Part shown: piece after piece, positions 7,968 to 18,486 of the stretch
Layout of the letters: each line of letters opens with the position of its first letter
Numbering within the stretch: position 1 is the stretch's first letter
From: Anderseniella sp.
GTDB taxonomy: Bacteria > Pseudomonadota > Alphaproteobacteria > Rhizobiales > Aestuariivirgaceae
Direction of reading: 5' to 3'
Assembly: GCA_030626025.1 (NCBI GenBank)
Contig: DAOUPT010000006.1
Location: 1 to 64,000 of the forward strand
Length of the DNA: 64,000 nucleotides
The notes under the pieces: model-generated
The model's database searches: none
The model's input: only the letters and a program-made list of their open reading frames with translations
Told to the model about the DNA's origin: nothing
Program-made: the position numbers and the translations under genes

Positions 7968-9893
7968 ATGTCAATAGAAACCCCTCTTCTTGACCAGATT
8001 GATAATCCCCGTGATTTGAAAAAACTTAAAGCTGGTCAATTATCTCAGCTGGCGAAAGAATTGCGGGCTGAAGTTATTGATGCTGCGGCAGAAACTGGCG
8101 GGCATTTTGGTGCCGGGCTAGGTGTTGTCGAACTGACCATCGCCCTGCATTATGTTTTTGATACGCCCGATGATCGATTGATCTGGGATGTCAGCCATCA
8201 GGCTTACCCGCACAAGATTTTGACCGGTCGCCGCGACCGCATTCGCAAAATCAGACAAAAAGACGGTTTGTACGGTTTTACCAAACGCACCGAGAGCGAA
8301 TATGACCCGTTTGGAACCGCGCATTCTTCAACATCAATTTCCGCCGGTTATGGCATGGCCCGTGCCCGTGATCTTATGGGCAAAAGCAATCATGTGATTT
8401 CTGTTATCGGTGATGGCGCCATGTCAGCTGGTCTGGCCTATGAAGCCATGAACAATGTCGGGGCCGACAAATCACGCCAAATTGTTATTCTTAATGACAA
8501 TGGTATGTCAATCGCCCCCGGTGTCGGAGCGCTGACCAATTATTTGTCGTGGCTGGTGTCTTCGCGCCCGTTTTTGTCCTTGCGCGATATTGCCAAGCAA
8601 CTGACCAAAAAATTCCCGCAACCATTGCAGATTGCAGCAGCGCGAGCCGATGAATATGCCCGCGGGATGGTTTTTGGCGGCACATTGTTTGAAGAACTCG
8701 GGTTCTATTATGTCGGCCCGATCAACGGCCATGATCTTGATTCACTGGTGCCGATTTTGCAAAATGTTCGCGACGCTGACATGCTCGGCCCCATCCTTGT
8801 TCACGTGGTGACGGAAAAGGGCAAGGGCCATCCGTTCAAGACCGAGACCCAGGAAAAGTACCACGCCGTCGGTAAATTCGATAAAGAGACCGGTGAATTT
8901 TTGAAGGTCAAATCGAACGCCCCAAGTTATACATCTGTTTTTGCCAACGCTCTGATCAAGGAAGCGAAAAAAGACAAGACCATTGTCGCCATTACCGCCG
9001 CCATGCCTTCAGGCACCGGCATCGACAAATTTGAAAAACATTTCCCTGACCGCACATTCGATGTGGGAATTGCCGAACAGCACGCGGTTACTTTTGCTGC
9101 TGGCATGGCAACCGAGGGCTATAAGCCTTTTGTTGCGATTTACTCAACCTTTTTGCAGCGTGCTTACGATCAAATCGTTCACGATGTCGCCCTGCAAAAT
9201 CTGCCGGTCCGCTTTGCAATTGACCGGGCAGGGCTGGTTGGTCAGGACGGGGCCACTCACGCCGGTAGTTTTGATGTGGCTTATCTCGCCTGTGTTCCCA
9301 ATATGATCATCATGGCCGCTTCTGATGAAGCAGAGCTTGTGCACATGGTGGCCACAGCCCGTTCCATTGATGACGGGCCATGCGCCTTTCGCTATCCGCG
9401 TGGCGCCGGTGTTGGTGTCAGCCTGCCAAAAGAAGGCATACCGCTGGAAATCGGCAAAGGCCGGATCATCCGTCAGGGCACCAAAGTTGCGCTGCTGTCG
9501 TTCGGTGCCCGTCTACAGGAATGTCTTAAAGCGGCTGAAGAACTCGAAGCTCAGGGGCTTTCAACAACGGTTGCCGATGCTCGCTTTGCCAAACCGCTTG
9601 ATACGCAGTTGTTGGCTGACCTGGCCAAAAATCATGAAGTGCTGGTAACCATCGAAGAAGGTTCCATCGGCGGCTTTGGCACGCAGGTTCTCCATCAGCT
9701 TGCCGCCAGCAACATGCTGCACAAGGGCTTGCGGGTAAGGCCGATGTTTTTGCCCGATCACTTCGTTATCCACGATGCACCGGGTGGCCAATATGAAGTG
9801 GCCGGTCTGCAAACTGAACATATCGTTGCCGAAGTTTTTGCCGCGTTGAATGGTGAAGCCAAAAAGATCATCGATTTTAAAGCCAAGGCCTGA
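7968..9893 (+). CDS. dxs: 1-deoxy-D-xylulose-5-phosphate synthase
   Basis: A 641-residue thiamin diphosphate enzyme that joins pyruvate and glyceraldehyde 3-phosphate in the first step of the MEP isoprenoid pathway. The TPP motif runs from GDGAMSAG (about residue 148) to NDNGMSI (about 177); the catalytic histidine region [11 protein letters not shown], the [11 protein letters not shown] loop, the [15 protein letters not shown] pyrimidine-domain segment and the C-terminal transketolase domain (LPDHFVIHD) are all present. The ATG at 7968 ([11 protein letters not shown]) is preferred to the TTG at 7950 on family alignment. Its stop overlaps the hpnD start (TGATG), so precursor supply is coupled to squalene synthesis in the operon. 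Confidence 0.97.
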   Translation: MSIETPLLDQIDNPRDLKKLKAGQLSQLAKELRAEVIDAAAETGGHFGAGLGVVELTIALHYVFDTPDDRLIWDVSHQAYPHKILTGRRDRIRKIRQKDGLYGFTKRTESEYDPFGTAHSSTSISAGYGMARARDLMGKSNHVISVIGDGAMSAGLAYEAMNNVGADKSRQIVILNDNGMSIAPGVGALTNYLSWLVSSRPFLSLRDIAKQLTKKFPQPLQIAAARADEYARGMVFGGTLFEELGFYYVGPINGHDLDSLVPILQNVRDADMLGPILVHVVTEKGKGHPFKTETQEKYHAVGKFDKETGEFLKVKSNAPSYTSVFANALIKEAKKDKTIVAITAAMPSGTGIDKFEKHFPDRTFDVGIAEQHAVTFAAGMATEGYKPFVAIYSTFLQRAYDQIVHDVALQNLPVRFAIDRAGLVGQDGATHAGSFDVAYLACVPNMIIMAASDEAELVHMVATARSIDDGPCAFRYPRGAGVGVSLPKEGIPLEIGKGRIIRQGTKVALLSFGARLQECLKAAEELEAQGLSTTVADARFAKPLDTQLLADLAKNHEVLVTIEEGSIGGFGTQVLHQLAASNMLHKGLRVRPMFLPDHFVIHDAPGGQYEVAGLQTEHIVAEVFAALNGEAKKIIDFKAKA

Positions 9894-10771
9894 TGGCAAG
9901 TTCATCCTGCAATACGTGCGAACCAACGATTGATCGCGACCGCATAGCCGCTCTGGTGAAAAAAGCTTCATCGTCGTTCTACTGGGCCATGCGTATTTTG
10001 CAAAAACCCAAACGCGATGCGATTTTTGCCGTCTATGCTTTTTGCCGCGCTGTAGATGATGTTGCCGACGGGCCGATAGAGCTAAGCGTAAAACACACCG
10101 CCCTTGCCGGTTGGCGCAATGAAATCAACGCCCTGTTTGACGGCACCCCGACATACTCCATTGTTCAGGCACTAAAGCAGCCATCGCGGGATTATAATTT
10201 ACGGCGTGAAGATTTTCTCGCTGTCATCGACGGTATGCAAATGGATGCCGATGGCCCGATTGTTGCTCCATCGCGGGATGAACTCGACCTGTATTGCGAC
10301 CGCGTTGCTGCTGCTGTTGGACGGCTTTGTGTCGGTATTTTCGGAGAATCGGGTGAAAAGGGTTTGACCGTCGCCTACCATCAGGGCCGGGCGCTACAAC
10401 TGACAAATATTCTGCGCGATGTGGCCGAAGATGCCAGCGAAGGCAGATTGTACCTGCCCAAAGAATATCTGGCCACTCACAACATTTCCAACCATAATCC
10501 TGAAAGCGTCATGACCCAAGCCGGATTTACCGCCCTGTGGCGCCAGCTTGCCGATGAAGCCGAAGCGCAATACGAAAAAACCTATGCCGCGCTCGCCCGG
10601 TGCGACCGCCGTAAAATGCGCGCGTCCTATATCATGGCCGACATCTACCATCTTAATCTCAAACGCATGAAAGCCTTGAGTGATGAGGAACTGGCCAATC
10701 CGCTATTGAATAAGCGGCTGGTCGGTAAATTTGAAAAACTGGCCATCGCCGTGAAATCGTTCTGGTCCTGA
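9893..10771 (+). CDS. hpnD: Presqualene diphosphate synthase HpnD
   Basis: A 292-residue squalene/phytoene synthase family enzyme that condenses two farnesyl diphosphates to presqualene diphosphate. The two aspartate motifs are CRAVDDVADG (about 51-60) and LTNILRDVAEDASEGRLYLP, and the N-terminal SSFYWAMRILPKPKR-like segment (here SSFYWAMRILQKPKRDA) is typical of HpnD. It starts on the A of the dxs stop (TGATG) and ends four bases before hpnE. Together with HpnC and HpnE it replaces the single eukaryote-like squalene synthase. Confidence 0.95.
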   Translation: MASSSCNTCEPTIDRDRIAALVKKASSSFYWAMRILQKPKRDAIFAVYAFCRAVDDVADGPIELSVKHTALAGWRNEINALFDGTPTYSIVQALKQPSRDYNLRREDFLAVIDGMQMDADGPIVAPSRDELDLYCDRVAAAVGRLCVGIFGESGEKGLTVAYHQGRALQLTNILRDVAEDASEGRLYLPKEYLATHNISNHNPESVMTQAGFTALWRQLADEAEAQYEKTYAALARCDRRKMRASYIMADIYHLNLKRMKALSDEELANPLLNKRLVGKFEKLAIAVKSFWS

Positions 10772-10774
10772 ACC

Positions 10775-12022
10775 ATGACCCGTGCCCACATCATAGGTGC
10801 CGGTCTTGCCGGTCTTTCTGCTGCCGTTCAGCTGGCCCAAAAAGGTGTCGGGATTACCCTGTATGAGCAGGCCAATCAGGCCGGTGGCCGGGCCCGGTCA
10901 TTCCATGACAGCCATCTTGACCGTACCATCGACAACGGCAATCACTTGCTGCTGTCAGGCAATTATTCAGCCCTTGATTTTCTCGCCATTATCAATGCCA
11001 GCGGGCGTCTGATTGGTCCTGACAATGCCCGTTTTGACTTTGCCGATCTTGAAACCGATGACCGCTGGACAATCAATTTCAATCGCGGTCCGGTGCCGTT
11101 GTGGGTGTTATATGAGCAAAGCCGCGTGCCGGGCACATCGATGATGGATTACGTTGCCGGTCTTAAATTGCTGACCGCCGGAAACCGTTCAGTTGCCAGC
11201 CTGTTTGGTGATCAGGGCCAGATGTACCGGCGTTTTTGGGAACCATTCTCGGTTGCGGTTCTCAATACGGAACCAAATGAGGCTGTGGCCCGTTTACTTC
11301 TGCCGGTTATCCGTGAAACGCTGGCCAAAGGTGCCGAATACTCAAAACCACTGGTGGCCAGAAACGGCTTGTCAGATACTTTTGTTGATCCGGCCCTGAA
11401 ATGGCTGGAGCGGCGCAAAGCCGACATTCGTTTTGGTCAACGGATCACCAGCCTGGAAAACGATGGCAAGCAGATTACGGCAATCAAAACTGCCCGGACA
11501 ACAGAGATTGTCGAAAAAGGTGATCTGGTCGTAGTCGCCACCCCGCCCTGGGTGACACCAACTCTGGTTGAGGGTGTGGAAGCGCCCGATGAATATGCAC
11601 CAATCGTTAATCTGCATTTTCAGGTCGATGGTTTCAGTGAGGCAAAAACCGATACGCCGATGCTGGGTCTTGTCGGCTCTCCGGCCCATTGGTTGTTTGT
11701 CCGGGATGATATCATTTCAGTCACCGTCAGCGCCGCTTATGGTCTGGTCGAAAAATCAGCCAGAGAAATCGCCGCCATCATTTGGCCCGATGTTGCCAAG
11801 GTCTTTGAACTCGATGCAAAATCAACGCCGCCGGTTCGCGTTATTAAGGAACAGCGGGCAACTTTCAGAACCACCCCGCAGCAACTGAACCGCCGCGCCC
11901 CGGCAAAAACCCCATTTAAAAACCTGGCCCTTGCCGGTGACTGGACCGACACCGGTCTTCCCGCCACCATCGAAGGTGCTATACGTTCAGGCGTAACCGC
12001 AGTAAAGACACTACAACGATGA
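10775..12022 (+). CDS. hpnE: Hydroxysqualene dehydroxylase HpnE
   Basis: A 415-residue FAD-dependent amine-oxidase/phytoene-desaturase-like protein. The N-terminal dinucleotide fold is HIIGAGLAGLSAAVQLAQ followed by GRARSF; the C-terminal FAD motif is LALAGDWTDTGLPATIEGA. HpnE reduces hydroxysqualene to squalene, the third step after HpnD and HpnC. Length and neighbours agree with the assignment. The stop overlaps the shc start (ATGA). Confidence 0.94.
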   Translation: MTRAHIIGAGLAGLSAAVQLAQKGVGITLYEQANQAGGRARSFHDSHLDRTIDNGNHLLLSGNYSALDFLAIINASGRLIGPDNARFDFADLETDDRWTINFNRGPVPLWVLYEQSRVPGTSMMDYVAGLKLLTAGNRSVASLFGDQGQMYRRFWEPFSVAVLNTEPNEAVARLLLPVIRETLAKGAEYSKPLVARNGLSDTFVDPALKWLERRKADIRFGQRITSLENDGKQITAIKTARTTEIVEKGDLVVVATPPWVTPTLVEGVEAPDEYAPIVNLHFQVDGFSEAKTDTPMLGLVGSPAHWLFVRDDIISVTVSAAYGLVEKSAREIAAIIWPDVAKVFELDAKSTPPVRVIKEQRATFRTTPQQLNRRAPAKTPFKNLALAGDWTDTGLPATIEGAIRSGVTAVKTLQR

Positions 12023-13959
12023 CCAGTTTGATTGATACAGCCCGCGCCAACGCCAAAGACGCCGCCGACCATTTGCTGGCCCGCCAGCATGATGACGGCC
12101 ATATCGTCTATGAACTGGAAGCCGATGCCACCATCCCGGCCGAGTATATTTTTCTCAATCATTTCCTTGATGATCTGGAACCGGAACTGGAAACCGAGAT
12201 GGGCGAATATTTGCGCTCCATCCAGTCCGACCGTCACGGTGGCTGGCCATTGTTCCATGATGGTGATTTCAATATCTCAGCCTCGGTCAAAGCCTATTAC
12301 GCTCTGAAAATTATCGGCGATGATATAAACGCCGATCACATGGTGCGGGCCCGCACCGCTATTTTAGGTTTTGGCGGGGCTGAAAAGGCCAATGTTTTCA
12401 CCCGCTATGCGCTGGCCCTTTTCGGCCAAGTGCCCTGGCGCGCCGTGCCAGCCATGCCGGTCGAACTGATGTTGATGCCGCGCTGGTTTCCGGTCAATAT
12501 CTGGAAGTTTTCCTATTGGTCACGAACGGTTATTGGCCCGCTGCTCATTCTGGCCTCCAAACGCCCGTTGGCCAAAAACCCGCGCCAGGTCAATTGCCCT
12601 GAGTTGTTCAAAACCCCGGTCGATCAGATCAAAATATGGAACGTTAACCCGACCGGTACCCGTTGGGGTGATTTTTTCATCGCCCTTGATAAGTTTTTGC
12701 ACCCGCTGGAAAAATACATTCTGCCTCGTCTGCCTTTCCGCAAAAGAGCCGTGCGTCGGGCCCTCGAATTTATTAACCCGCGTCTTAACGGCTATGAAGG
12801 TTTGGGCGCGATTTTCCCGGCCATGGCCAACGCCACCATGGCCTTCAATGTTCTGGGCTATGACAAAGACCATCCCGATTACGCCGTTGCGCTTGGATCG
12901 GTGCGCAAGCTGGTGGTTGAAACCCGCGACAAGCGCAAGGGCAGGGCACGCTATTGCCAACCCTGTGCCTCGCCAATCTGGGATACTTCGCTGGCCGCGC
13001 ACGCCTTGCTTGAAGCAGGAGTGGAACGCACCGACAAGCGGGTAATCGCTGCCTGCGACTGGCTGGCCAAAGAACAAATTCTCGATGTAAAAGGCGACTG
13101 GTCAGTCAATGCCCCCGACCTGCGCCCCGGCGGTTGGGCTTTCCAGTATAAAAATGACTATTACCCTGATGTCGATGACACCGCCGTCGTCGGCATGTTG
13201 CTGCACCGGGTTGATCCTGAAAAGTACAAGGAAAATATAGATCGCGCCGCTGAATGGATTGAGGGCATGCAGTCGACCAATGGCGGTTGGGGGTCCTTTG
13301 ATATCGACAATGATGCCGATTTCCTCAACTCGATTCCTTTTGCCGATCACGGCGCCTTGCTCGACCCGCCAACCGTTGATGTCGCTGCCCGCTGCCTGTC
13401 ATTTCTCGCCCAGATTGGTTATGACAAAAACCACAAAACCCTCCAGCGCGGCATTGCCTATCTCAAGGATGAGCAGGAACAGGACGGCTCATGGTTTGGC
13501 CGCTGGGGGACAAACTATGTCTATGGCACATGGTCAGCTTTATGTGCGCTTAACGCCCTGGAGCAAGATATGAAAGCTCCCTGGATACGTAACGCTGTCG
13601 ACTGGTTGAAAGCACGCCAGCGAGATGACGGTGGCTGGGGCGAAGATGGCGCAACCTATTGGGACGACCGAAAATCAGAGGTAAAAACCTCCACCCCCTC
13701 CCAAACCGCCTGGGCCTTGCTCGGCTTGATGGCCGCTGGCGAGGTCGATGAAAGCGAAGTCGACAAGGGCATCGCCTACATCAACAATCAACCCCGCGAT
13801 GGTGCCAAATGGGACGAGGAGGCTTACACCGCCGTTGGCTTTCCCCGCGTCTTCTACCTACGCTACCACGGCTATTCCGCTTTCTTCCCAACCTGGGCTC
13901 TAGGTCGCTATGCCAGTCTAAAACGAGGCAATTCGCGCAGTGTTGAGTGGGGGATGTAA
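12019..13959 (+). CDS. shc: Squalene-hopene cyclase
   Basis: A 646-residue terpene cyclase of the class II type that protonates squalene and folds it into hopene or hopanol at the inner membrane. The acid motif DVDD is at residues 384-387 (13168-13179), within YYPDVDDTAVVGML. Several QW repeats can be read (SIQSDRHGGWPLF, GMQSTNGGWGSFD, ARQRDDGGWGED, STPSQTAWALLGL), and the NGGWGSFDIDND and ARQRDDGGWGEDG blocks are standard. The length is normal. Also called hpnF. It ends nine bases before hpnG. Confidence 0.97.
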   Translation: MTSLIDTARANAKDAADHLLARQHDDGHIVYELEADATIPAEYIFLNHFLDDLEPELETEMGEYLRSIQSDRHGGWPLFHDGDFNISASVKAYYALKIIGDDINADHMVRARTAILGFGGAEKANVFTRYALALFGQVPWRAVPAMPVELMLMPRWFPVNIWKFSYWSRTVIGPLLILASKRPLAKNPRQVNCPELFKTPVDQIKIWNVNPTGTRWGDFFIALDKFLHPLEKYILPRLPFRKRAVRRALEFINPRLNGYEGLGAIFPAMANATMAFNVLGYDKDHPDYAVALGSVRKLVVETRDKRKGRARYCQPCASPIWDTSLAAHALLEAGVERTDKRVIAACDWLAKEQILDVKGDWSVNAPDLRPGGWAFQYKNDYYPDVDDTAVVGMLLHRVDPEKYKENIDRAAEWIEGMQSTNGGWGSFDIDNDADFLNSIPFADHGALLDPPTVDVAARCLSFLAQIGYDKNHKTLQRGIAYLKDEQEQDGSWFGRWGTNYVYGTWSALCALNALEQDMKAPWIRNAVDWLKARQRDDGGWGEDGATYWDDRKSEVKTSTPSQTAWALLGLMAAGEVDESEVDKGIAYINNQPRDGAKWDEEAYTAVGFPRVFYLRYHGYSAFFPTWALGRYASLKRGNSRSVEWGM

Positions 13960-13968
13960 AGTAATCTC

Positions 13969-14655
13969 ATGACAATTGCCTTAATCACCGGCCTTAAATT
14001 TGAAGCTAAACTAGCCAACGATCTGGTTAAAGAAGCCGATGCCGATACGAGTGTGCAGGTTGCCGGGCTTGGTGCGCCGTTTGCTGAGAAAATTGTGGCG
14101 GAAGCCAAACAGGCTGGGGCGATGGGTATTGTCAGTTTTGGAGTGTGTGGCGGGCTTGATCCAGCGTTGGTTCCGGGCACCGTAGTTTTGCCGGAAACCA
14201 TTTTGGCACCAGATAAAATTTCAGTGGATGTCGCTTGGCGAGATCGCTTGCTGGAATTGCTCATCGATAGTTACGACATCACCACCGGCTCGTTGCTGAC
14301 CGTAAAAAGCGCCGTTGAAACCATTGAGGGAAAAGCAACTCTGTTCAAACAAACCCGAGCCTGCGCTGTTGATATGGAAAGCGGTGTTTTGGCTCGCGAA
14401 GCGGCAAAACACGACTTGCCCTTCATTGTGGTCCGTGCGGTGCACGACCCGGCATCGCAAGCTATTCCGGTAGGCCTCAGGGATATCGTAAATAGCAATG
14501 GTCAGATAGATGGCTGGAAGCTGGTCAAGGGGTTGATTTTCAATTGGCCGGGAATGAAGGTGCTGAATCAAATGTCCAGTAACGACCAACAGGCCCGCAC
14601 CAACCTCGAAGGTCTAACCCGCCTTGCGCTTCCCGGTTTCAGTCTCGACCACTGA
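13969..14655 (+). CDS. hpnG: Adenosylhopane nucleosidase HpnG
   Basis: A 228-residue member of the nucleoside phosphorylase fold. HpnG removes adenine from adenosylhopane (the HpnH product), giving ribosyl- or phosphoribosylhopane for side-chain building. Visible family features are SFGVCGGLDPALVPGTVV, the base-binding region ACAVDMESGVLAREA with the conserved M-E, and VVRAVHDPA. It closes the forward hopanoid run. Its 3' end overlaps the 3' end of hpnH on the other strand by 42 bases, so the two operons meet tail to tail. Confidence 0.92.
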   Translation: MTIALITGLKFEAKLANDLVKEADADTSVQVAGLGAPFAEKIVAEAKQAGAMGIVSFGVCGGLDPALVPGTVVLPETILAPDKISVDVAWRDRLLELLIDSYDITTGSLLTVKSAVETIEGKATLFKQTRACAVDMESGVLAREAAKHDLPFIVVRAVHDPASQAIPVGLRDIVNSNGQIDGWKLVKGLIFNWPGMKVLNQMSSNDQQARTNLEGLTRLALPGFSLDH

Positions 14656-15750
14656 TTGCTCTTCAACGATCTTTTCAAACATATACTCAGCCGGGCGCTG
14701 GTTTGACAGGTCGATTTCCGGGGCCATCGGGCCTTCAGTATCAACACCTTTGAGAAACACTTTTAAAGCTTTGAGCGGGTGGGCCACGGTGTCGGCAACC
14801 GCTGTTGGTTCAAATCCGCAATGGACCATGCAATCGGCACATTTTTCATATTTCCCGGTGCCATATGAATCCCAGTCAGTGTTTTCCATAAGTTCCTTGA
14901 AGGTTTTTACATACCCCTCACCAACAAGGTAGCAGGGTTTCTGCCAGCCAAACACACTCAGGGTCGGATTGCCCCATGGCGTGCATTCATATTGCTGGTT
15001 GCCGGCCAGAAAATCCAGAAACAGGCTCGACTGGTTAAACATCCATTTGCGACCCTTTTCACGACCAAGCCGGAATACGTCACGGAACAGGTTTTTGGTC
15101 TGGGTGCGTTTGAGGAAGTATTCCTGACCATCGGCTCGCTCATAGGCATAGCCCGGTGAAATGGTAATACTCTCGACACCCAGCGTCATGACAAAATCAA
15201 AAAACTCAGCCATCGCATCAGGCTTGGCATTGTTGAATAACGTCGCGTTGATCGTAACCCGAAAGCCTTTCTCTACGGCCAGTTTGATCGCTTCAATGGC
15301 AATCTTGAAGGTGCCTTTTTGCGCTACGGCACGGTCATGTTCTTCTTCAAGCCCGTCAAGATGGACCGAAAATGTTAAATAAGGCGAGGGCGTGTAATCC
15401 TTCATACGCTTTTTCAACAGCAGCGCATTGGTGCACAGATAAACAAATTTCTTGCGTGCCACGATGCCGGCAACAATGGCTGGCATTTCCTTGTGAATGA
15501 GCGGTTCGCCACCGGGGATGGATACAATCGGTGCACCACATTCATCCACCGCATCAAGACATTCCTGGGTCGAGAGGCGCTTGGCCAGAATGGGTTCGGG
15601 ATAGTCAATCTTGCCACAACCGGGACAGGCCAGATTGCATTTGAACAATGGCTCAAGCATCAGTACCAGCGGATAGCGTTTGGTGCCGGTAATTTTCTGC
15701 TTCATGATATAGGCGCCAACACGGGCCTGTTGTATGAGGGGAACTGCCAT
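14614..15750 (-). CDS. hpnH: Adenosyl-hopene transferase HpnH (radical SAM)
   Basis: A 378-residue radical SAM protein that adds the 5'-deoxyadenosyl group to diploptene, the first step of the extended hopanoid side chain. The cluster motif is C38-NLA-C42-PG-C45 in FKCNLACPGCGKIDYP; downstream are a GGEP segment (SIPGGEPLIH) and a SPASM-like cysteine set near the C-terminus (CADCMVHCGFEPTA). The ATG at 15750 (MAVPLIQQARVGAY) fits the family start better than the TTG at 15771. It is the last gene of the reverse operon hpnO-hpnN-hpnH, 96 bases after hpnN. Confidence 0.95.
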   Translation of the reverse strand: MAVPLIQQARVGAYIMKQKITGTKRYPLVLMLEPLFKCNLACPGCGKIDYPEPILAKRLSTQECLDAVDECGAPIVSIPGGEPLIHKEMPAIVAGIVARKKFVYLCTNALLLKKRMKDYTPSPYLTFSVHLDGLEEEHDRAVAQKGTFKIAIEAIKLAVEKGFRVTINATLFNNAKPDAMAEFFDFVMTLGVESITISPGYAYERADGQEYFLKRTQTKNLFRDVFRLGREKGRKWMFNQSSLFLDFLAGNQQYECTPWGNPTLSVFGWQKPCYLVGEGYVKTFKELMENTDWDSYGTGKYEKCADCMVHCGFEPTAVADTVAHPLKALKVFLKGVDTEGPMAPEIDLSNQRPAEYMFEKIVEEQSVVETETGKRKAG

Positions 15751-15846
15751 TTGGTCTCTTTGTAGGTTCAAATTTTAACTTGCTGAGAAGTAGCCATTTA
15801 ATTCATTAGCGTCAATAGCATGCCTTGCGGCTTTTTACCTGTCGGA

Positions 15847-18486
15847 TTACCCTTGTTCCTTTGCCACCGGCCCGTGCCCGATTGTCCAGGCAATGAATTG
15901 CGGCAACACAATCAGCGTGGTTATTAGGGTGATAATGATGGCAATTGTAAGAAGTTCGCCCATTGATGAAGTGCCCTTGTGCGAAGACAGCCACAAGGTG
16001 CCAAAAGACCCGATGGTGGTCATGGCTGAAATCAGTACCGCGCGCGGTGTTGTAGTGTCGACTACCTGTCTCTTTGCCCCGTCTTCACGGGCCCGCATGA
16101 CATAATGGATAGCCGAATCAACCCCCAGGCCGAGCAGCAACGGCAAGACAATAACGTTGGCAAAATTAAACGGTGATTTGAAAATCACCGTATAGGCGAT
16201 CAGTAACAGGGCTGACAAAAGCAGCGGTGCTAGTACCAGTGTGATTGAAACCGCTGATCGCAGGACCGGAATAAGAACCAGTAAAACCAGACCAAATGCG
16301 ATGATACTGGCCAGTCGCATGGCATTGGAAACCACATCGGCCGCGCCGGTAATTTCCACCGGTGTTCCGGTGACATTGGGAGCCAGTTGGCGAACCTCTT
16401 TAACAAAGGCCCGCAAGGCTTTTTCATCGCCCAGATTATTGCGCGGAATAACTTCGATCCGCCAGCGGCCATCGCCGGTCACATAGCGTCTGGCAATATC
16501 AACATCGAGCGTTTCAACAGTCAGCGGTTCAGTAACCGCCATCAACGCCAGTTTTTGCACCAGACTGGGGAATTGTATAAAAATGTCGCGCTCGAGCAGT
16601 CGTATTGCTTCATCACTGGCAGGCTTTGGCCGGTTAAGCACAACCAGTGCCCGACGCAGATTTGCAGCTTCCGCACGTAAATTTTTAGGTGTTTTTTCCA
16701 GCAGTTCGATTTTCAGCAGTGCTTTTTCAACCTGGCCAAGTGCCGCGCGACGCTGCTTGGCCGTAAGAGGCGTTGGCGGCGCAGGTTGATCGGGAACAAT
16801 GCCGTATAATGAGCGAAGTCTGGCCAGTTTGACTTCCTGTCGGGCCGGTAAAAAACTGTCCACCCAACGCACCGACTTGACACTGTCAAGCTGTTGCAGC
16901 CTGGGCACCAATTGCTCGGCAGTCTCGGCATCTTTTACAATAATCTGTGCCGCATAGGCTTCACCGGGCTGGTTTTTCAAAATTTCCTTAAAGGCGATAA
17001 CCGACGGCGCATTGGGATCTTTCAGGTTTACCGGATCACCGTCAAACTGAACATCACGCAGCAAAAAGATTGCAGCAACAGCGACCAGAACCGTAAAGAT
17101 CGTCGTGCCAAGCCGTAAATGATGCCAGACCGGTTTTGACAAAACCGGCTTGTTGTGCAGATGCTTTTCTGTCGGCGTGATATCCATTTTGGCCAATACC
17201 GCCGGAATAAGTGTCAGGGAAGCGGCAAGAGCAACGACAATGCCGCCAGCCGCAATAATACCCAATTGCGCCATGCCGACAAAGTCACTGGGAATGAAGG
17301 CCAAAAAAGCCAGAGATGTTGTTAATGTACACAGTGCCAGGGCTGGTCCGGCATGATGGGCAGCCGCCGCAATGGCCGGTAAGTTATCACGGCCGCGTAT
17401 CCGCTCTTCCCAATAGCGCAAGACCGTATGAATGGCGTAATCAATACCAAGGCCGATAAACAACACTGCAAAGGCAACCGAAATCATGTTCAGCGAGCCA
17501 ACCGCCAAGGTGGCAAAGCCGATATTGGTCATGAAGCCGAGGATCAGCAAAGACAAGGCCGGGACAATCAAACGGGTGACCGGCATGCCGAGCCAGATGA
17601 CGATGGTAACAAGCACAAAGGAAACCATCCCGGCAAGCGCCGCCCCTTGAGTCACTGATTGAAACTCTTCCCCGTTAAGGGCAGCTTCGCCGGTCAGCGA
17701 GAGCTTTATGGCACCTGATCGGGTCACTTCCGGGTCGGAGATGATATGCTTGGCTTCTTTAAGCGCCGCTTCGGAAGGGTCAATAAGAGAAAAATCCAGC
17801 ACCGGCTTAACTGAAATAAACCAGCGTTTGGGTTCTTGACCAATTTTGCCGGTAACAGTTGCCGACCAGTCTAATAACCGGTCGCGGTTCTTGATACGGG
17901 CGGTCACAGTTTTCTTTGTTTCACGCAAAAACCCGCCCAGCGAGTCCAGAGCGTCGGGCGCTCTGCCTGCTGCAATTGCCGGTGCTAGTTGGTTGAGTAT
18001 TCGGGCAAGACCAACAAGGTTGGGTGACGCAGATAGTATTTTCAGCACCCCGGCGCTCTTTTTGGTTTTGTTGACAATGTCTTCGATGTCGCTTTCCGGT
18101 AGATACAAGATACCATAGCGGTCGAAAAATGCGCCCAATCCCGGCGCATAGACGTCTGAGAAAAGGTCTTTACGTGAGGCAAAAGATTCCACTAAAGCCC
18201 GGCTGGCCTCGCGTGCCTGTTCCCCATCGGGTGCCTCAACCACAACAATAAAGTTGTTGTCGCTGGTTGGAAAAGACTGGGTAAAATCGGCAAAAGCCTT
18301 GCGGAAAGGTAGATCGTCGGCGATCATTTTGCCCGGATCAGTGTTTATCTCCAGACTGGTGAACGCCAAAACCATCGACAGCACAGCAATCGTCAACCAG
18401 CCGATCAAAACCTTGCCGCCGTGAAGAGCACTGTAGCCGGCAATGTGGCCATAAATATTTATCGGTGTGGTGTGTTTTTTGTTCAC
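15847..18486 (-). CDS. hpnN: Hopanoid RND (MMPL) transporter HpnN
   Basis: An 879-residue RND-superfamily membrane protein that in other alphaproteobacteria carries hopanoids to the outer membrane. Two MMPL halves are visible, each with a large periplasmic loop after the first helix and a helix 4 motif: GLGIDYAIHTVLRYWEE in the first half and GLGVDSAIHYVMRAREDG in the second. I set the start at the GTG at 18486, which overlaps the hpnO stop as GTGA and gives a short cytoplasmic tail before IGWLTIAVLSMVLAFTSL. The longer frame to 18549 would overlap hpnO by 67 bases. Confidence 0.93.
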   Translation of the reverse strand: MNKKHTTPINIYGHIAGYSALHGGKVLIGWLTIAVLSMVLAFTSLEINTDPGKMIADDLPFRKAFADFTQSFPTSDNNFIVVVEAPDGEQAREASRALVESFASRKDLFSDVYAPGLGAFFDRYGILYLPESDIEDIVNKTKKSAGVLKILSASPNLVGLARILNQLAPAIAAGRAPDALDSLGGFLRETKKTVTARIKNRDRLLDWSATVTGKIGQEPKRWFISVKPVLDFSLIDPSEAALKEAKHIISDPEVTRSGAIKLSLTGEAALNGEEFQSVTQGAALAGMVSFVLVTIVIWLGMPVTRLIVPALSLLILGFMTNIGFATLAVGSLNMISVAFAVLFIGLGIDYAIHTVLRYWEERIRGRDNLPAIAAAAHHAGPALALCTLTTSLAFLAFIPSDFVGMAQLGIIAAGGIVVALAASLTLIPAVLAKMDITPTEKHLHNKPVLSKPVWHHLRLGTTIFTVLVAVAAIFLLRDVQFDGDPVNLKDPNAPSVIAFKEILKNQPGEAYAAQIIVKDAETAEQLVPRLQQLDSVKSVRWVDSFLPARQEVKLARLRSLYGIVPDQPAPPTPLTAKQRRAALGQVEKALLKIELLEKTPKNLRAEAANLRRALVVLNRPKPASDEAIRLLERDIFIQFPSLVQKLALMAVTEPLTVETLDVDIARRYVTGDGRWRIEVIPRNNLGDEKALRAFVKEVRQLAPNVTGTPVEITGAADVVSNAMRLASIIAFGLVLLVLIPVLRSAVSITLVLAPLLLSALLLIAYTVIFKSPFNFANVIVLPLLLGLGVDSAIHYVMRAREDGAKRQVVDTTTPRAVLISAMTTIGSFGTLWLSSHKGTSSMGELLTIAIIITLITTLIVLPQFIAWTIGHGPVAKEQG